A stretch of 64,000 nt of DNA from Chryseobacterium daecheongense (GCF_003729955.1 NZ_RJTX01000002.1:744001-808000), one strand, 5' to 3'; shown: positions 51,738 through 61,140, counted from the first letter of the stretch. Notes: generated from the sequence alone by a model not told the origin. Numbers and translations: made by a program.

Positions 51738-53546
51738 TTAATTTACCGGAGCTGAAGACTCAACTTTCCGTTCTCCGATCTGCTGTCTCCACATGGCATA
51801 ATACAATCCTTTTTCTTCAATAAGATCTAAATGTGATCCTGTTTCTACAATTTGCCCACGTTCCAGTACATAAATCCGATCTGCATGCATGATCGTACTT
51901 AATCGGTGCGCAATAAGAACTGTAATTTGTTCTTTTTGTTTGGAAATTTCTTTAATTGTGGAGGTGATTTCTTCTTCAGTAATGCTGTCTAATGCAGAAG
52001 TAGCTTCATCAAAGATCAGCAAATGCGGTTTTCTCAACAAAGCTCTTGCAATAGCGATTCTTTGTTTTTCTCCCCCGCTTAGCTTTAGTCCGCCTTCACC
52101 AATAACGGTTTCTATACCATTTTCGGCACGTTGTAAAAGAGCAGTGCAGCTTGCTTTTTTAAGTGCTAATTGCAACTCTTCTTCTGTTGCAGAAGGATTC
52201 ACAAATAAAAGATTTTCTTTGATCGTTCCTGCAAAAAGCTGGGTGTCTTGGGTTACAAAACCTATTTGGTTTCTCAATTCATCAAAATCGAACTCTTTTC
52301 CATCAATTTTATTATAAAAGATACTTCCTTCCTGAGGTCTGTATAAGCCCACAAGAAGTTTTACCAATGTACTTTTCCCGGAACCGCTAGGTCCTACAAA
52401 AGCAATCGTTTCACCATTTTTTACATTGAACGCAATGGAATTAAGCGCTTTATAATGAGCGGTCTGATGCTGGAAAGAAACATTCCTGAATTCCAACTCT
52501 TCAATAGCTCCGATCTGCTTAGGAGTATCAGGCTTGGGCTCTACTGATTTTTTCATCAATCCGTCAAAATTATTGAGTGATGCCTGTGCTTCTCTGTAAG
52601 AGATAATAATATTCCCGATCTCCTGCATAGGTCCGAAAATAAAGAAACCATAAAACATCAATGATAAATATTGTCCAGGAGTGACTATATTTTTAAAAAT
52701 AAGCAACAGTAATGTGAACGTAATGATTTGCTGTAAAAAATTCACTAAAGTTCCCTGTACAAAGCTCAGAGAGCGGATACTTTTTACTTTTCTTAATTCA
52801 AGGTTCAGGATTTTATATGTATTGTTATTCAGGCGCTCCACTTCTTGATTGGTGAGCCCCATACTTTTTACAATTTCTATATTCCTAAGGCTTTCTGTGG
52901 TGCTGCCAGCAAGACTGGTAGTTTCCTTTACAATGCTTTTCTGGATGGTTTTTATTCTTTTGCTTAATAAATTGGTCACTACGGCAATAAGAATGATCCC
53001 AACTACATATACGGGCATAATAGACCAATGCAAACGGATAGCATATACGGAAACGAAGATGATGCTTACCAGGATCCCGAAAAACACATTGATGAAATTG
53101 TTGATGAATTTCACCGAATCTTCTCTTACTTTCGTTAAAATGGAAAGCGTTTCACCGCTTCTCTGATCCTCAAACTCCTGAAAAGGCAATCTCATGGAAT
53201 GCTTGAGCCCGTCAGTGAAAATCCGGGCTCCAAACTTCTGGATAATCACATTCACTACATAATCCTGGAATGCTTTTGCGATGCGGCTTACCATTGCGGT
53301 GCCGATCAACAGTCCTAAAAAGTATAATACACCATGATAAATATCAGTTCCATATAGATATTCATTCAGATTTCTCGGAATCTGTTTTTCTTTATCGAAA
53401 AAGTTAGGGTGAGTAACCAGTTTATCTAATATGTTTCCTGTAATGGCCGGAGCAAACAATGAAAAAACCTGGTTTACAGCAGCTAATATAAGTGAGGCAA
53501 CAATTAACCAGCGATAAGGTTTTAAATAATATAATAAAGTTTTCAT
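51738..53546 (-). CDS. ABC exporter, fused membrane and ATPase domains
   Basis: This is a 602-aa half-transporter with an N-terminal six-helix domain (about 15-315) and a C-terminal ATPase with the Walker A motif GPSGSGKSTLVKLL, the signature LSGGEKQRIAIARALL and the Walker B LLIFDEATSALD. This MsbA/multidrug type pumps lipids or drugs out of the cell as a dimer; the substrate is unknown. It lies on the opposite strand between the two CoA-transferase subunit genes. Confidence 0.94.
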   Translation of the reverse strand: MKTLLYYLKPYRWLIVASLILAAVNQVFSLFAPAITGNILDKLVTHPNFFDKEKQIPRNLNEYLYGTDIYHGVLYFLGLLIGTAMVSRIAKAFQDYVVNVIIQKFGARIFTDGLKHSMRLPFQEFEDQRSGETLSILTKVREDSVKFINNFINVFFGILVSIIFVSVYAIRLHWSIMPVYVVGIILIAVVTNLLSKRIKTIQKSIVKETTSLAGSTTESLRNIEIVKSMGLTNQEVERLNNNTYKILNLELRKVKSIRSLSFVQGTLVNFLQQIITFTLLLLIFKNIVTPGQYLSLMFYGFFIFGPMQEIGNIIISYREAQASLNNFDGLMKKSVEPKPDTPKQIGAIEELEFRNVSFQHQTAHYKALNSIAFNVKNGETIAFVGPSGSGKSTLVKLLVGLYRPQEGSIFYNKIDGKEFDFDELRNQIGFVTQDTQLFAGTIKENLLFVNPSATEEELQLALKKASCTALLQRAENGIETVIGEGGLKLSGGEKQRIAIARALLRKPHLLIFDEATSALDSITEEEITSTIKEISKQKEQITVLIAHRLSTIMHADRIYVLERGQIVETGSHLDLIEEKGLYYAMWRQQIGERKVESSAPVN

Positions 53547-53669
53547 TTTGACAATGGGAAAGTTCGCAATTTACAACAATTTACGAAGCAAAAAATTACC
53601 GTAAGGTAAGAACAAAAGTATTTTCATAGTTCTGAAAAATTAATTAATTTGGCAGGATAAGATTATGCT

Positions 53670-54323
53670 ATGCTAACGAAAGAACAAATTGCCAAAAGAA
53701 TTTCCAAAGAAGTAAAAGACGGGTATTATGTAAACCTGGGAATTGGAATTCCTACGCTGGTTGCCAATTATGTCCCTGAAAACCTTTCCGTAGAATTCCA
53801 GAGTGAGAACGGAGTGTTGGGAATGGGACCTTTCCCTTATGAAGGTGAAGAGGATGCGGATATCATCAATGCCGGAAAACAGACGATTACCATATTGCCG
53901 GGGGGATCATTTTTTGATTCTGCATTCAGTTTCGGGATGATCCGTAGTAAAAAAGTGGATTTAACGATTCTTGGAGCAATGGAAGTTTCAGAAAACGGAG
54001 ATATTGCCAACTGGAAGATTCCCGGAAAGATGGTAAAGGGAATGGGAGGAGCGATGGATCTGGTGGCTTCCGCTGAGAATATTATCGTTGCCATGATGCA
54101 CGTAAATAAAGCAGGAGAAAGCAAAATTCTAAAAAAATGTACACTTCCTTTAACAGGAGTGAATTGCGTAAAAAGAGTAGTGACGGAATTAGCAGTCTTA
54201 GATGTGACTCCGGCTGGTTTTAAGCTTGTTGAAAGAGCTCCAGGAGTTTCCGTGGAAGATATTGTAAAAGCAACTGAAGCAGATTTGATTATTGACGGTG
54301 AAATTCCTGAAATGCAATTCTAA
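53670..54323 (+). CDS. 3-oxoacid CoA-transferase, subunit B
   Basis: This is a 217-aa beta subunit. It has GIGIPTLVANYVPENL, then the SENGVLGMGPFP motif with the catalytic glutamate that carries CoA, GGSFFDSAFSFGMIRSKKVDLTILGAMEVS and NWKIPGKMVKGMGGAMDLV. It needs the subunit A encoded at 50945-51646. The two lie on one strand but are not contiguous, so balanced expression must come from separate promoters. Confidence 0.94.
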   Translation: MLTKEQIAKRISKEVKDGYYVNLGIGIPTLVANYVPENLSVEFQSENGVLGMGPFPYEGEEDADIINAGKQTITILPGGSFFDSAFSFGMIRSKKVDLTILGAMEVSENGDIANWKIPGKMVKGMGGAMDLVASAENIIVAMMHVNKAGESKILKKCTLPLTGVNCVKRVVTELAVLDVTPAGFKLVERAPGVSVEDIVKATEADLIIDGEIPEMQF

Positions 54324-54340
54324 TAAAAATATTTTAGTAT

Positions 54341-54377
54341 AAAAAAAGGCTGTTTTTACAATGAAAACAGCCTTTTT
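54341..54377. terminator. Bidirectional terminator
   Basis: The stem AAAAAGGCTGTTTT pairs with AAAACAGCCTTTTT between convergent genes. Confidence 0.85.
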
Positions 54378-54394
54378 ATGTTGTATCATTAAAT

Positions 54395-55192
54395 TTATTT
54401 CGCTCCGAATACCTTTTGTAAAAGGGAAGTTGTTCTTAAAGCAGGATTATTTCTGATTCCACTCTCTTTCTCTGCAATCATTTTGAAAACCCCATTGATG
54501 GTTTCAGTGGTTACATATTCATTAAGATCGGTTGTTACAGACTGTCCCGTCAATAAATTATATTTTGAAATCAAATTTTTCCAAACAGTATCAGCACCTA
54601 CTTTCCCTAATGAAGCCTTTACTTTAGGTTGGAAAGCTGTAAATAACTGATTTTGGGTTTTGGTTTGTAAATAATTGGTTGCTGCATTATTTGAACCCAG
54701 TAAAATGTTTTTTGCATCTGTAATGGTCATAGAAGTAATGGCATTGGCAAAGATAGGCGCAGAACTCGTTACAGCATCTTCGGCCGCCCTGTTCAATAGT
54801 TTTACTCCCTGGTCTGCAAGGCTTCCTAAGCCTACTGCACGAAGTTTAGTATCAATCACTCTTAATTTTTCAGGCATTAAGATTTTTACCATTTCGTTTT
54901 TATAAAAACCGTCGGTTGTACTTAATTTTTTTACCCCTTCTGTTACCCCTAAATTTAAAGCTTCTTTTAATCCTGATGAAATCTGAGTTGAGCTCAAACT
55001 GCTGAGGTTTACAGAAGAATTACTGGTAGTAGTACTTGTAGGAGTTGTGGTTGTAGAATTGGTTGCTTTTACCGGTTTGTTAAGATCAATCCCTGTTTTT
55101 TCTTTAACTGTAGATTTGATGGCCTCTAAAATTTGTGCCTGAGTAGAAACTGAAAATAATAAAAAGGAAACTAAAACAAAATTTTTTTTCAT
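54395..55192 (-). CDS. DUF4197 family secreted protein
   Basis: This is a 265-aa protein with a signal peptide (MKKNFVLVSFLLFSVSTQAQ), a threonine/serine-rich linker (about 42-65) and the helical DUF4197 core (LKEALNLGVTEGVKKLSTTDGFYKNE, then AITSMTITDAKNILLGSNNAATNYL). Function is unknown. No sorting domain is seen, so it is probably periplasmic. Confidence 0.9.
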   Translation of the reverse strand: MKKNFVLVSFLLFSVSTQAQILEAIKSTVKEKTGIDLNKPVKATNSTTTTPTSTTTSNSSVNLSSLSSTQISSGLKEALNLGVTEGVKKLSTTDGFYKNEMVKILMPEKLRVIDTKLRAVGLGSLADQGVKLLNRAAEDAVTSSAPIFANAITSMTITDAKNILLGSNNAATNYLQTKTQNQLFTAFQPKVKASLGKVGADTVWKNLISKYNLLTGQSVTTDLNEYVTTETINGVFKMIAEKESGIRNNPALRTTSLLQKVFGAK

Positions 55193-55299
55193 TGTGATAT
55201 TTTTTGCAAAATTAGATCTTTCTTTGGTGAATAAGTTAAAATTGATGAAGAAAATTTTTTAGAAAATAAGTATATTCGCCTAAATCTTAATCTAATACA

Positions 55300-57561
55300 A
55301 TGAAGCGTTGTTTACTGACCTTTCTAATTCTGGCTTCTCATATGTTTTTTACTCAATCTACCCTTAATTTAATCCCGAAACCTCAGAAAGTTGAGATGTT
55401 GAAAGGGGAATTTATTATTCCGGAAACACTCGTATTAAACAGTGACCTTCCGAAAGAAGAAACAGAATATTTCAAAAAAAGATTAAATGCTCCGCTGAAA
55501 TTCAAGTATGCTCAGAAAGGAGGTGGAATTCATTTGACCAATTCCATTATTCCAAGCTTGCCAAAAGATGATGAACAGAAAAAAGAAAATTATTCCTTAG
55601 AAATTTCACCCAAACAGATTCATATACAATCTTATACCAAACAGGGATATTTCCTGGCACTTCAAACCTTAATTCAATTGTTTGAAGAACATCAGAATGA
55701 TAAGAAAATTCCTGCTTTGAAAATTGAAGATCAACCCAAATTTGCATGGCGAGGAATGCATCTGGATGTTTGCCGCCACTTTTTCACAGTGGATGAGGTA
55801 AAGCAGTACATAGACTATCTTGCGATGTACAAAATGAATACCTTTCACTGGCATCTTACAGACGACCAGGGTTGGAGAATTGAGATCAAAAAGTATCCGA
55901 AATTAACGCAATTAGGTTCAAAAAGAAAAGAATCCATGATCGGGGCTTATGTAGATAACCAATTTGACGGGAAGCCTTATGGCCCTTATTTTTATACTCA
56001 GGAACAGATCAAAGATGTGGTGAAATATGCTCAGGAAAGACACATCACTGTTGTTCCGGAAATTGAAATGCCCGGACATGCTTTAGCGGCACTTGCAGCA
56101 TATCCTGAATTGGCCTGTACAAAAGGACCTTTCGAACCGGCAACAAAATGGGGTGTTTTTGATGATGTTTTCTGCCCGAAAGACGAAACATTTACCTTTT
56201 TAGAAAACGTATTGGATGAGGTGATTCAGCTGTTTCCGTCACCATATATCCATATTGGCGGTGATGAATGCCCGAAAACAAGATGGAAAGAATGCGCACA
56301 TTGTCAGGAATTAATCAGGAAAAATAATCTGAAAGATGAGCATGGTTTGCAGAGTTATTTTATTCAAAGAATTGAAAAATACGTTAATAAGAAAGGCAGA
56401 AAAATCATTGGCTGGGACGAAATTTTAGAAGGTGGACTGGCTCCGAATGCAGCCGTAATGAGCTGGACGGGGATTAAAGGAGGAGTTGAAGCTGCAAAAG
56501 CTAAACATTTTGCCGTAATGACACCCGGATCTTATTGTTATTTCGATCATTATCAAGGTGATCCTCAAACCGAGCCCAATGCTTTCGGAGGATATACACC
56601 ACTTGATAAAGTATATTCTTATAACCCGATTCCAGAGGAACTTAATGCAGAGCAGGCAAAGTATATTTTAGGGGTTCAGGCCAATTTATGGACGGAATAT
56701 ATTACAGATTTTAATCATGTACAGTATATGATTTTTCCAAGATTGATGGCTCTTTCAGAAGTAGCCTGGGGAACATCAGACCCGAAAAATTATAAAGAAT
56801 TTGAAAACAGGGTGATCAGCCAGTTCAAAGTGCTGGACAAAATGAAGATCAATTATGCCAGAAGCATTTACAATATTTCAGCAAAAGTAATTCCCCATAA
56901 CAACGGAATAGCTTACGAATTATCTACTTCACAAGATCCAAAAGGAATACGATATACTCTGGACGGAACAGATCCAACTGCCAATTCATCAGTCTATCAA
57001 AATCCTGTTCCTGTTTCAAAATCATTAATGGTAAAATCGGCCTATTTTGAAAACGGACAATTAAAAAGCGCTATTTCTTCACAGGAATTTTCCGTTTCAA
57101 AGGCTACAGGGAAAAGTATTACCTTAGAACACCAGCCAAGTGAAAACTATTCTTTCGGAGGAGCTTTTACTTTGGTAGACGGAATTATTGGAAATCAAAA
57201 GCAATTAGGAAAAACCTGGTTGGGCTTCCAGGGAAAAGATGTAGTAGCAACTATTGATTTGGGTCAAAAGATGAGTTTTTCTGAGGTTTATTTTAATACT
57301 TTAGAAAATAAGGGAAGCTGGATTCACCTCGCCAAGTCTGCACAGGTCTTTGTTTCTGATGACAATAAGAGCTTTAAAATGATTAAAGAAATCGGAAAAG
57401 AAGAAATTCAGAAGGCAAAAGGAAGAATCAAACTGAATGTAGGCAATCAAAATGCTAAATATATAAAGATCAAAATAGAAAATGCAGGGATTATTCCAGC
57501 AGGAAACCCTGGTGCTGATTCCAAGGCATGGCTCTTTGTAGATGAAATAGGTATAAAATAA
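55300..57561 (+). CDS. Beta-N-acetylhexosaminidase, GH20
   Basis: This is a 753-aa exported enzyme (signal peptide about 1-19) that removes terminal N-acetylglucosamine or N-acetylgalactosamine from chitin fragments and glycans. A GH20b N-terminal domain (about 25-145) is followed by the catalytic barrel; the catalytic Asp322-Glu323 pair is in HIGGDECPKTRW. A chitobiase-like domain (about 555-620) and a discoidin/F5-8-like C-terminal domain (about 625-753) follow. It has no T9SS domain, so it is likely periplasmic. A Crp-type regulator gene starts 12 bp after it. Confidence 0.94.
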   Translation: MKRCLLTFLILASHMFFTQSTLNLIPKPQKVEMLKGEFIIPETLVLNSDLPKEETEYFKKRLNAPLKFKYAQKGGGIHLTNSIIPSLPKDDEQKKENYSLEISPKQIHIQSYTKQGYFLALQTLIQLFEEHQNDKKIPALKIEDQPKFAWRGMHLDVCRHFFTVDEVKQYIDYLAMYKMNTFHWHLTDDQGWRIEIKKYPKLTQLGSKRKESMIGAYVDNQFDGKPYGPYFYTQEQIKDVVKYAQERHITVVPEIEMPGHALAALAAYPELACTKGPFEPATKWGVFDDVFCPKDETFTFLENVLDEVIQLFPSPYIHIGGDECPKTRWKECAHCQELIRKNNLKDEHGLQSYFIQRIEKYVNKKGRKIIGWDEILEGGLAPNAAVMSWTGIKGGVEAAKAKHFAVMTPGSYCYFDHYQGDPQTEPNAFGGYTPLDKVYSYNPIPEELNAEQAKYILGVQANLWTEYITDFNHVQYMIFPRLMALSEVAWGTSDPKNYKEFENRVISQFKVLDKMKINYARSIYNISAKVIPHNNGIAYELSTSQDPKGIRYTLDGTDPTANSSVYQNPVPVSKSLMVKSAYFENGQLKSAISSQEFSVSKATGKSITLEHQPSENYSFGGAFTLVDGIIGNQKQLGKTWLGFQGKDVVATIDLGQKMSFSEVYFNTLENKGSWIHLAKSAQVFVSDDNKSFKMIKEIGKEEIQKAKGRIKLNVGNQNAKYIKIKIENAGIIPAGNPGADSKAWLFVDEIGIK

Positions 57562-57573
57562 ATTATGATATAA

Positions 57574-58206
57574 ATGCAAAATACAGCTTTATCTGCCGAG
57601 TTTACCACTTCACCCGAATTGGTGGAAAAACTTCACCGTTTCGGAATCATCAAAACGTATAAAGCAGGGGATATTATTCTGGATGAAAATGCTTCTATTA
57701 GATCCATTCCTATTGTGATGAAAGGAATGATTAAGGTCATCAGAACAGAAGAGGACGGGCGAGAGATTCTATTGTATTATATCAAAGCCGGTGAAAGCTG
57801 TATTATGTCCTTTTTAGGAGGAATGCATAATGAAAAAAGTATGGTGAAGGCAGAAGTGGAAGAAGATGCGGAAATACTCTTTCTTCCGGTTGATAAAGTC
57901 TCGTTATTCATTAAAGAATACCCGGAATGGCTGGATTATATTTTCAGGCTTTACCATAAGCGTTTTGAAGAGCTTTTAGATATCGTCAATGCAATTGCCT
58001 TCAAAAAAGTAGATGAAAGACTGCTAAACCTTCTGAATAAAAAATCAGAACTTACCCAATCCAGGACTATTATTATCACTCACGAACAGCTTGCCAACGA
58101 ACTGGGTACAGCGAGAGTAGTGGTGTCAAGACTGCTTAAACAGCTTGAGGAGGATGGAAAAGTAAAATTAGGCAGAAATAAGATCATCCTCCCTGATTCC
58201 TTTTAA
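57574..58206 (+). CDS. Crp/Fnr family transcriptional regulator
   Basis: This is a 210-aa regulator with an N-terminal cyclic-nucleotide-binding-like domain (about 15-125) and a C-terminal winged HTH (THEQLANELGTARVVVSRLLKQLEEDG, about 167-193). It has a single cysteine, Cys76, in GESCIMSF, and lacks the Fnr four-cysteine cluster, so it is not a classic Fe-S oxygen sensor. From position it should control the sulfur genes downstream; the repeated 25-bp element before two of them is a likely target. A Cys76 thiol sensor for persulfide or polysulfide is an inference. Confidence 0.92.
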   Translation: MQNTALSAEFTTSPELVEKLHRFGIIKTYKAGDIILDENASIRSIPIVMKGMIKVIRTEEDGREILLYYIKAGESCIMSFLGGMHNEKSMVKAEVEEDAEILFLPVDKVSLFIKEYPEWLDYIFRLYHKRFEELLDIVNAIAFKKVDERLLNLLNKKSELTQSRTIIITHEQLANELGTARVVVSRLLKQLEEDGKVKLGRNKIILPDSF

Positions 58207-58211
58207 AATGA

Positions 58212-58236
58212 TGCTTATGTAACAAAAGTAGCTGTA
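58212..58236 (+). promoter_or_regulatory. Candidate Crp-type operator, copy 1
   Basis: This 25-bp sequence is identical to 59083-59107. Its core GTAACAAAAGTAGC is a near-inverted repeat (GTAAC and GCTAC on the other strand). It ends 18 bp before a -7-like CATTTTTG (58255-58262) that serves the TauE/SafE gene, close to a class II activator site. Confidence 0.65.
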
Positions 58237-58285
58237 GGAGCTTTTGAATCTTTTCATTTTTGTTTCAGAAATTATTTGAAAGAAA

Positions 58286-59080
58286 ATGGAAATATTAGGT
58301 TATCTGGCAGCAGTTTTAATTGGAGTTTCACTGGGACTCATAGGTGGGGGCGGAAGTATTCTTACCGTACCTGTTCTGGTTTACATTTTTGGGATTGATG
58401 CTTTACTGGCAACAGAATACTCTTTATTTATAGTAGGAATCAGCAGTGTTGCAGGTTCACTTTCCTATTTTAAGAATGGCTGGGTTGATCTTAAGACAGC
58501 CTTTATATTTGGGACACCTTCACTTATTTCTCTTTTCCTTACGAGAACATACATTTTACCGCTGATTCCTGATGAGATTTTCAGAGCAGGTCATTTTTTA
58601 CTTACTAAAGATATTTTTCTTCTTTTGATTTTTGCGGTGCTGATGATCCTGGCTTCTTATAAAATGATCAGGAAAAATGTTGAAGTGAATCCTGTTTTAA
58701 TACAGTCCAATAAAAATAATTCTCTACTGGCGGCAGGAGAAGGTTCCATCGTAGGTATTCTTACAGGTTTGGTTGGAGCCGGCGGAGGCTTTATGATCAT
58801 ACCAGCTTTGGTGAATCTTCTTAAAACTCCCATGAAAGTGGCGATCGGAACTTCTTTAGTCATCATATCATTCAATTCTTTGATAGGTTTTTTTTCTTCC
58901 ATAGGCTCTGTGAAATTACAGTGGGATCTGTTGATTACTATTTCTGCCATTGCCATATTGGGAATCATCATAGGCACTTGGCTTTCAAAAAAAATTGATG
59001 GTAAAAAACTGAAACCTGCATTTGGCTGGTTTATACTCATTATGGGTATTTATATGATTATCAAAGAAATTTTTCTTTAA
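58286..59080 (+). CDS. TauE/SafE family sulfite/anion exporter
   Basis: This is a 264-aa membrane protein with about eight hydrophobic helices and the two glycine-rich family repeats: GLIGGGGSILTVPVLVYI near the start and GLVGAGGGFMIIPALV in the middle. Members move sulfite, sulfonates or related anions. In this cluster it likely exports the product of persulfide oxidation, which is inference from its neighbours. Confidence 0.9.
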   Translation: MEILGYLAAVLIGVSLGLIGGGGSILTVPVLVYIFGIDALLATEYSLFIVGISSVAGSLSYFKNGWVDLKTAFIFGTPSLISLFLTRTYILPLIPDEIFRAGHFLLTKDIFLLLIFAVLMILASYKMIRKNVEVNPVLIQSNKNNSLLAAGEGSIVGILTGLVGAGGGFMIIPALVNLLKTPMKVAIGTSLVIISFNSLIGFFSSIGSVKLQWDLLITISAIAILGIIIGTWLSKKIDGKKLKPAFGWFILIMGIYMIIKEIFL

Positions 59081-59082
59081 AC

Positions 59083-59107
59083 TGCTTATGTAACAAAAGT
59101 AGCTGTA
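59083..59107 (+). promoter_or_regulatory. Candidate Crp-type operator, copy 2
   Basis: The same 25 bp as at 58212-58236. It lies 18 bp before a -7-like GAATTTTG (59126-59133) that serves the persulfide dioxygenase-like gene, the same spacing as copy 1. Confidence 0.65.
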
Positions 59108-59156
59108 CAACAAATAAGAAAACAGGAATTTTGAACAATAATAACAATAGAACAAT

Positions 59157-60569
59157 ATGAAAATAGAACAAATTTATACAGGATGTTTGGCTCAGGGAGC
59201 TTACTATATTTTGTCAAACGGAGAAGCGGCAATTATAGACCCGCTAAGGGAAACACAACCCTATATAGAAAAACTGAAAAAAGATGGAGTGAAGCTGAAA
59301 TATATTTTTGAAACCCATTTTCACGCTGATTTCGTAAGTGGACATCTTGATCTGAGCAGAAAAACAGGAGCACCTATTGTATATGGACCTACTGCACAAC
59401 CGGAATTTAACGCTATTATAGCTAAAGACAATGAAATATTTCAAATAGGAAATATAAGTATAAAGGTACTTCATACACCAGGGCATACTCTGGAAAGTTC
59501 TTCATATCTTCTTATGGATGAAAATGGAGAGGAAAAAGCACTTTTCAGCGGAGATACATTGTTTTTAGGAGATGTCGGCCGCCCGGATCTGGCTCAGAAA
59601 GCGGCTGGTATGACTCAGGAAGAATTGGCGGGATTATTATATGAAAGCCTGTACCAAAAGATTCTTCCCTTGCCTGATAATATTATAGTGTATCCGGCGC
59701 ATGGAGCAGGATCAGCCTGTGGAAAAAATATGCAGAAAGAGACCGTAGATAGTTTAGGGAACCAAAAAAGAACAAACTATGCTCTCCAGCAGAAAGATAA
59801 AGAAAGCTTTGTAGAGGCCGTTACAGAAGGTTTGCTTCCTCCTCCTGCATACTTTGGAATGAACGTAGCTATGAATAAAAAAGGGTACAGCAGTTTTGAT
59901 GAAACCCTGCAAAGAGGATTACATGCTTTAACTCCGGATCAATTTGAAGAAATGGCAGAACATACAGGAGCTCTGATCCTGGATGTGCGAAGTAATAATG
60001 AATTTGCCAAAGGCTTTATACCACAATCCGTCAATATCGGGTTGGATGGTGATTTCGCTCCATGGGTAGGAACACTTATTGCTGATGTAAACCAGCCGAT
60101 TCTGCTTGTTGCCGATGAGGAAAAACAGGAAGAAGCTGTTACCAGGCTTGGAAGAGTGGGCTTTGATCATATTCTTGGATATCTGGAAGGAGGCTTTGAG
60201 ACATGGAAGAAAAGTGGAAGAGATATCGATAAGATCAACCGTATTTCGGCTGAGCAATTTGAAAGTGATATCAAAGAAAAAACGGTAAAAATTATTGATG
60301 TAAGAAAAGAAAGCGAGTACAAGGCAGAACATGTGAATGATGCTTACAATAAGCCTTTAGCTTATCTTAATGAATGGATAGGCCAGATTGATCCATCAGA
60401 ACATTTTTATCTTCATTGTGCAGGCGGCTACAGAAGTATGATGGCAGCAAGTATTCTCCAGGCAAGAGGGTACAGGAATTTTTCGGAAGTAGAAGGAGGC
60501 TTTAATGCGATCAGCAAAACAAATGTCCCGAAAAGTGATTTTGTATGTCAAAGTAAAATTTTAAATTAA
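59157..60569 (+). CDS. Persulfide dioxygenase-type MBL fold protein with two rhodanese domains
   Basis: This is a 470-aa fusion protein. The N-terminal metallo-beta-lactamase domain (about 1-250) has THFHADF (His54, His56, Asp58), then TPGH (His110), SGDTLF (Asp133) and PAHGAG (His182), as in ETHE1/CstB persulfide dioxygenases, which oxidise glutathione or low-molecular-weight persulfide to sulfite. Two rhodanese domains follow: one at about 270-350 without a catalytic cysteine (VADEEKQ), and one at about 365-460 with Cys421 in HCAGGYRS. This is the CstB layout. The next gene starts 1 bp after the stop. Confidence 0.92.
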   Translation: MKIEQIYTGCLAQGAYYILSNGEAAIIDPLRETQPYIEKLKKDGVKLKYIFETHFHADFVSGHLDLSRKTGAPIVYGPTAQPEFNAIIAKDNEIFQIGNISIKVLHTPGHTLESSSYLLMDENGEEKALFSGDTLFLGDVGRPDLAQKAAGMTQEELAGLLYESLYQKILPLPDNIIVYPAHGAGSACGKNMQKETVDSLGNQKRTNYALQQKDKESFVEAVTEGLLPPPAYFGMNVAMNKKGYSSFDETLQRGLHALTPDQFEEMAEHTGALILDVRSNNEFAKGFIPQSVNIGLDGDFAPWVGTLIADVNQPILLVADEEKQEEAVTRLGRVGFDHILGYLEGGFETWKKSGRDIDKINRISAEQFESDIKEKTVKIIDVRKESEYKAEHVNDAYNKPLAYLNEWIGQIDPSEHFYLHCAGGYRSMMAASILQARGYRNFSEVEGGFNAISKTNVPKSDFVCQSKILN

Positions 60570-60570
60570 A

Positions 60571-61140
60571 ATGAATATGTTGGAAATCATAAAAGAACCT
60601 TGGTCGTGGTATGTAGCGGGACCTTTGATAGGACTTACCGTTCCCGCCTTGCTTATCCTGGGTAATAAATCTTTCGGGATAAGTTCTTCGCTGAGGCACA
60701 TTTGTGCTGCATGTGTACCGGCGAACATAAACTTCTTCAAATATGACTGGAAAAAAGAAGCCTGGAACCTGTTTTTTGTATTTGGGATTTTTCTTGGAGG
60801 AATGATGGCGGCCCGCTTTTTAATGGTCCCCGGAGAAATAAAAGTAAATCCCGAATTGAAAACTGAGCTGGCTGCCTATGGAATTACAGACTACGGTAAT
60901 CTAGTTCCTGTTCAGCTGATGAATTGGGAAAACCTTCTCACGATCAAAGGTTTTGTAACGATGATTGTAGGTGGATTTTTAGTGGGCTTTGGAACAAGAT
61001 ATGCGGGAGGCTGTACCAGTGGACATGCTATTATGGGGCTTTCCAACCTTCAGTGGCCCTCACTTATTGCAACCATAAGTTTTATGGTAGGCGGTTTTTT
61101 AGTAGCCAATTTTATTCTCCCTGTTATTCTTTCACAATAA
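60571..61140 (+). CDS. YeeE/YedE family sulfur transporter, part 1
   Basis: This is a 189-aa membrane protein with the conserved YeeE/YedE motif GGCTSGHAIMGLSNLQWPS (Cys148) and further cysteines at 45 and 48. Related YeeE proteins carry thiosulfate, and PmpA/PmpB-type pairs carry sulfur in bacterial sulfide handling. It is tightly linked to the dioxygenase gene (1 bp) and followed 16 bp later by a partner, so the two likely act together. Confidence 0.9.
   Translation: MNMLEIIKEPWSWYVAGPLIGLTVPALLILGNKSFGISSSLRHICAACVPANINFFKYDWKKEAWNLFFVFGIFLGGMMAARFLMVPGEIKVNPELKTELAAYGITDYGNLVPVQLMNWENLLTIKGFVTMIVGGFLVGFGTRYAGGCTSGHAIMGLSNLQWPSLIATISFMVGGFLVANFILPVILSQ

Noticed and set aside
58212..58236. 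A perfect palindrome in the 25-bp sulfur element
   Set aside because: Only the inner GTAAC/GTAGC halves pair, with one mismatch, and the outer bases do not. The case rests on exact repetition and spacing, not symmetry.
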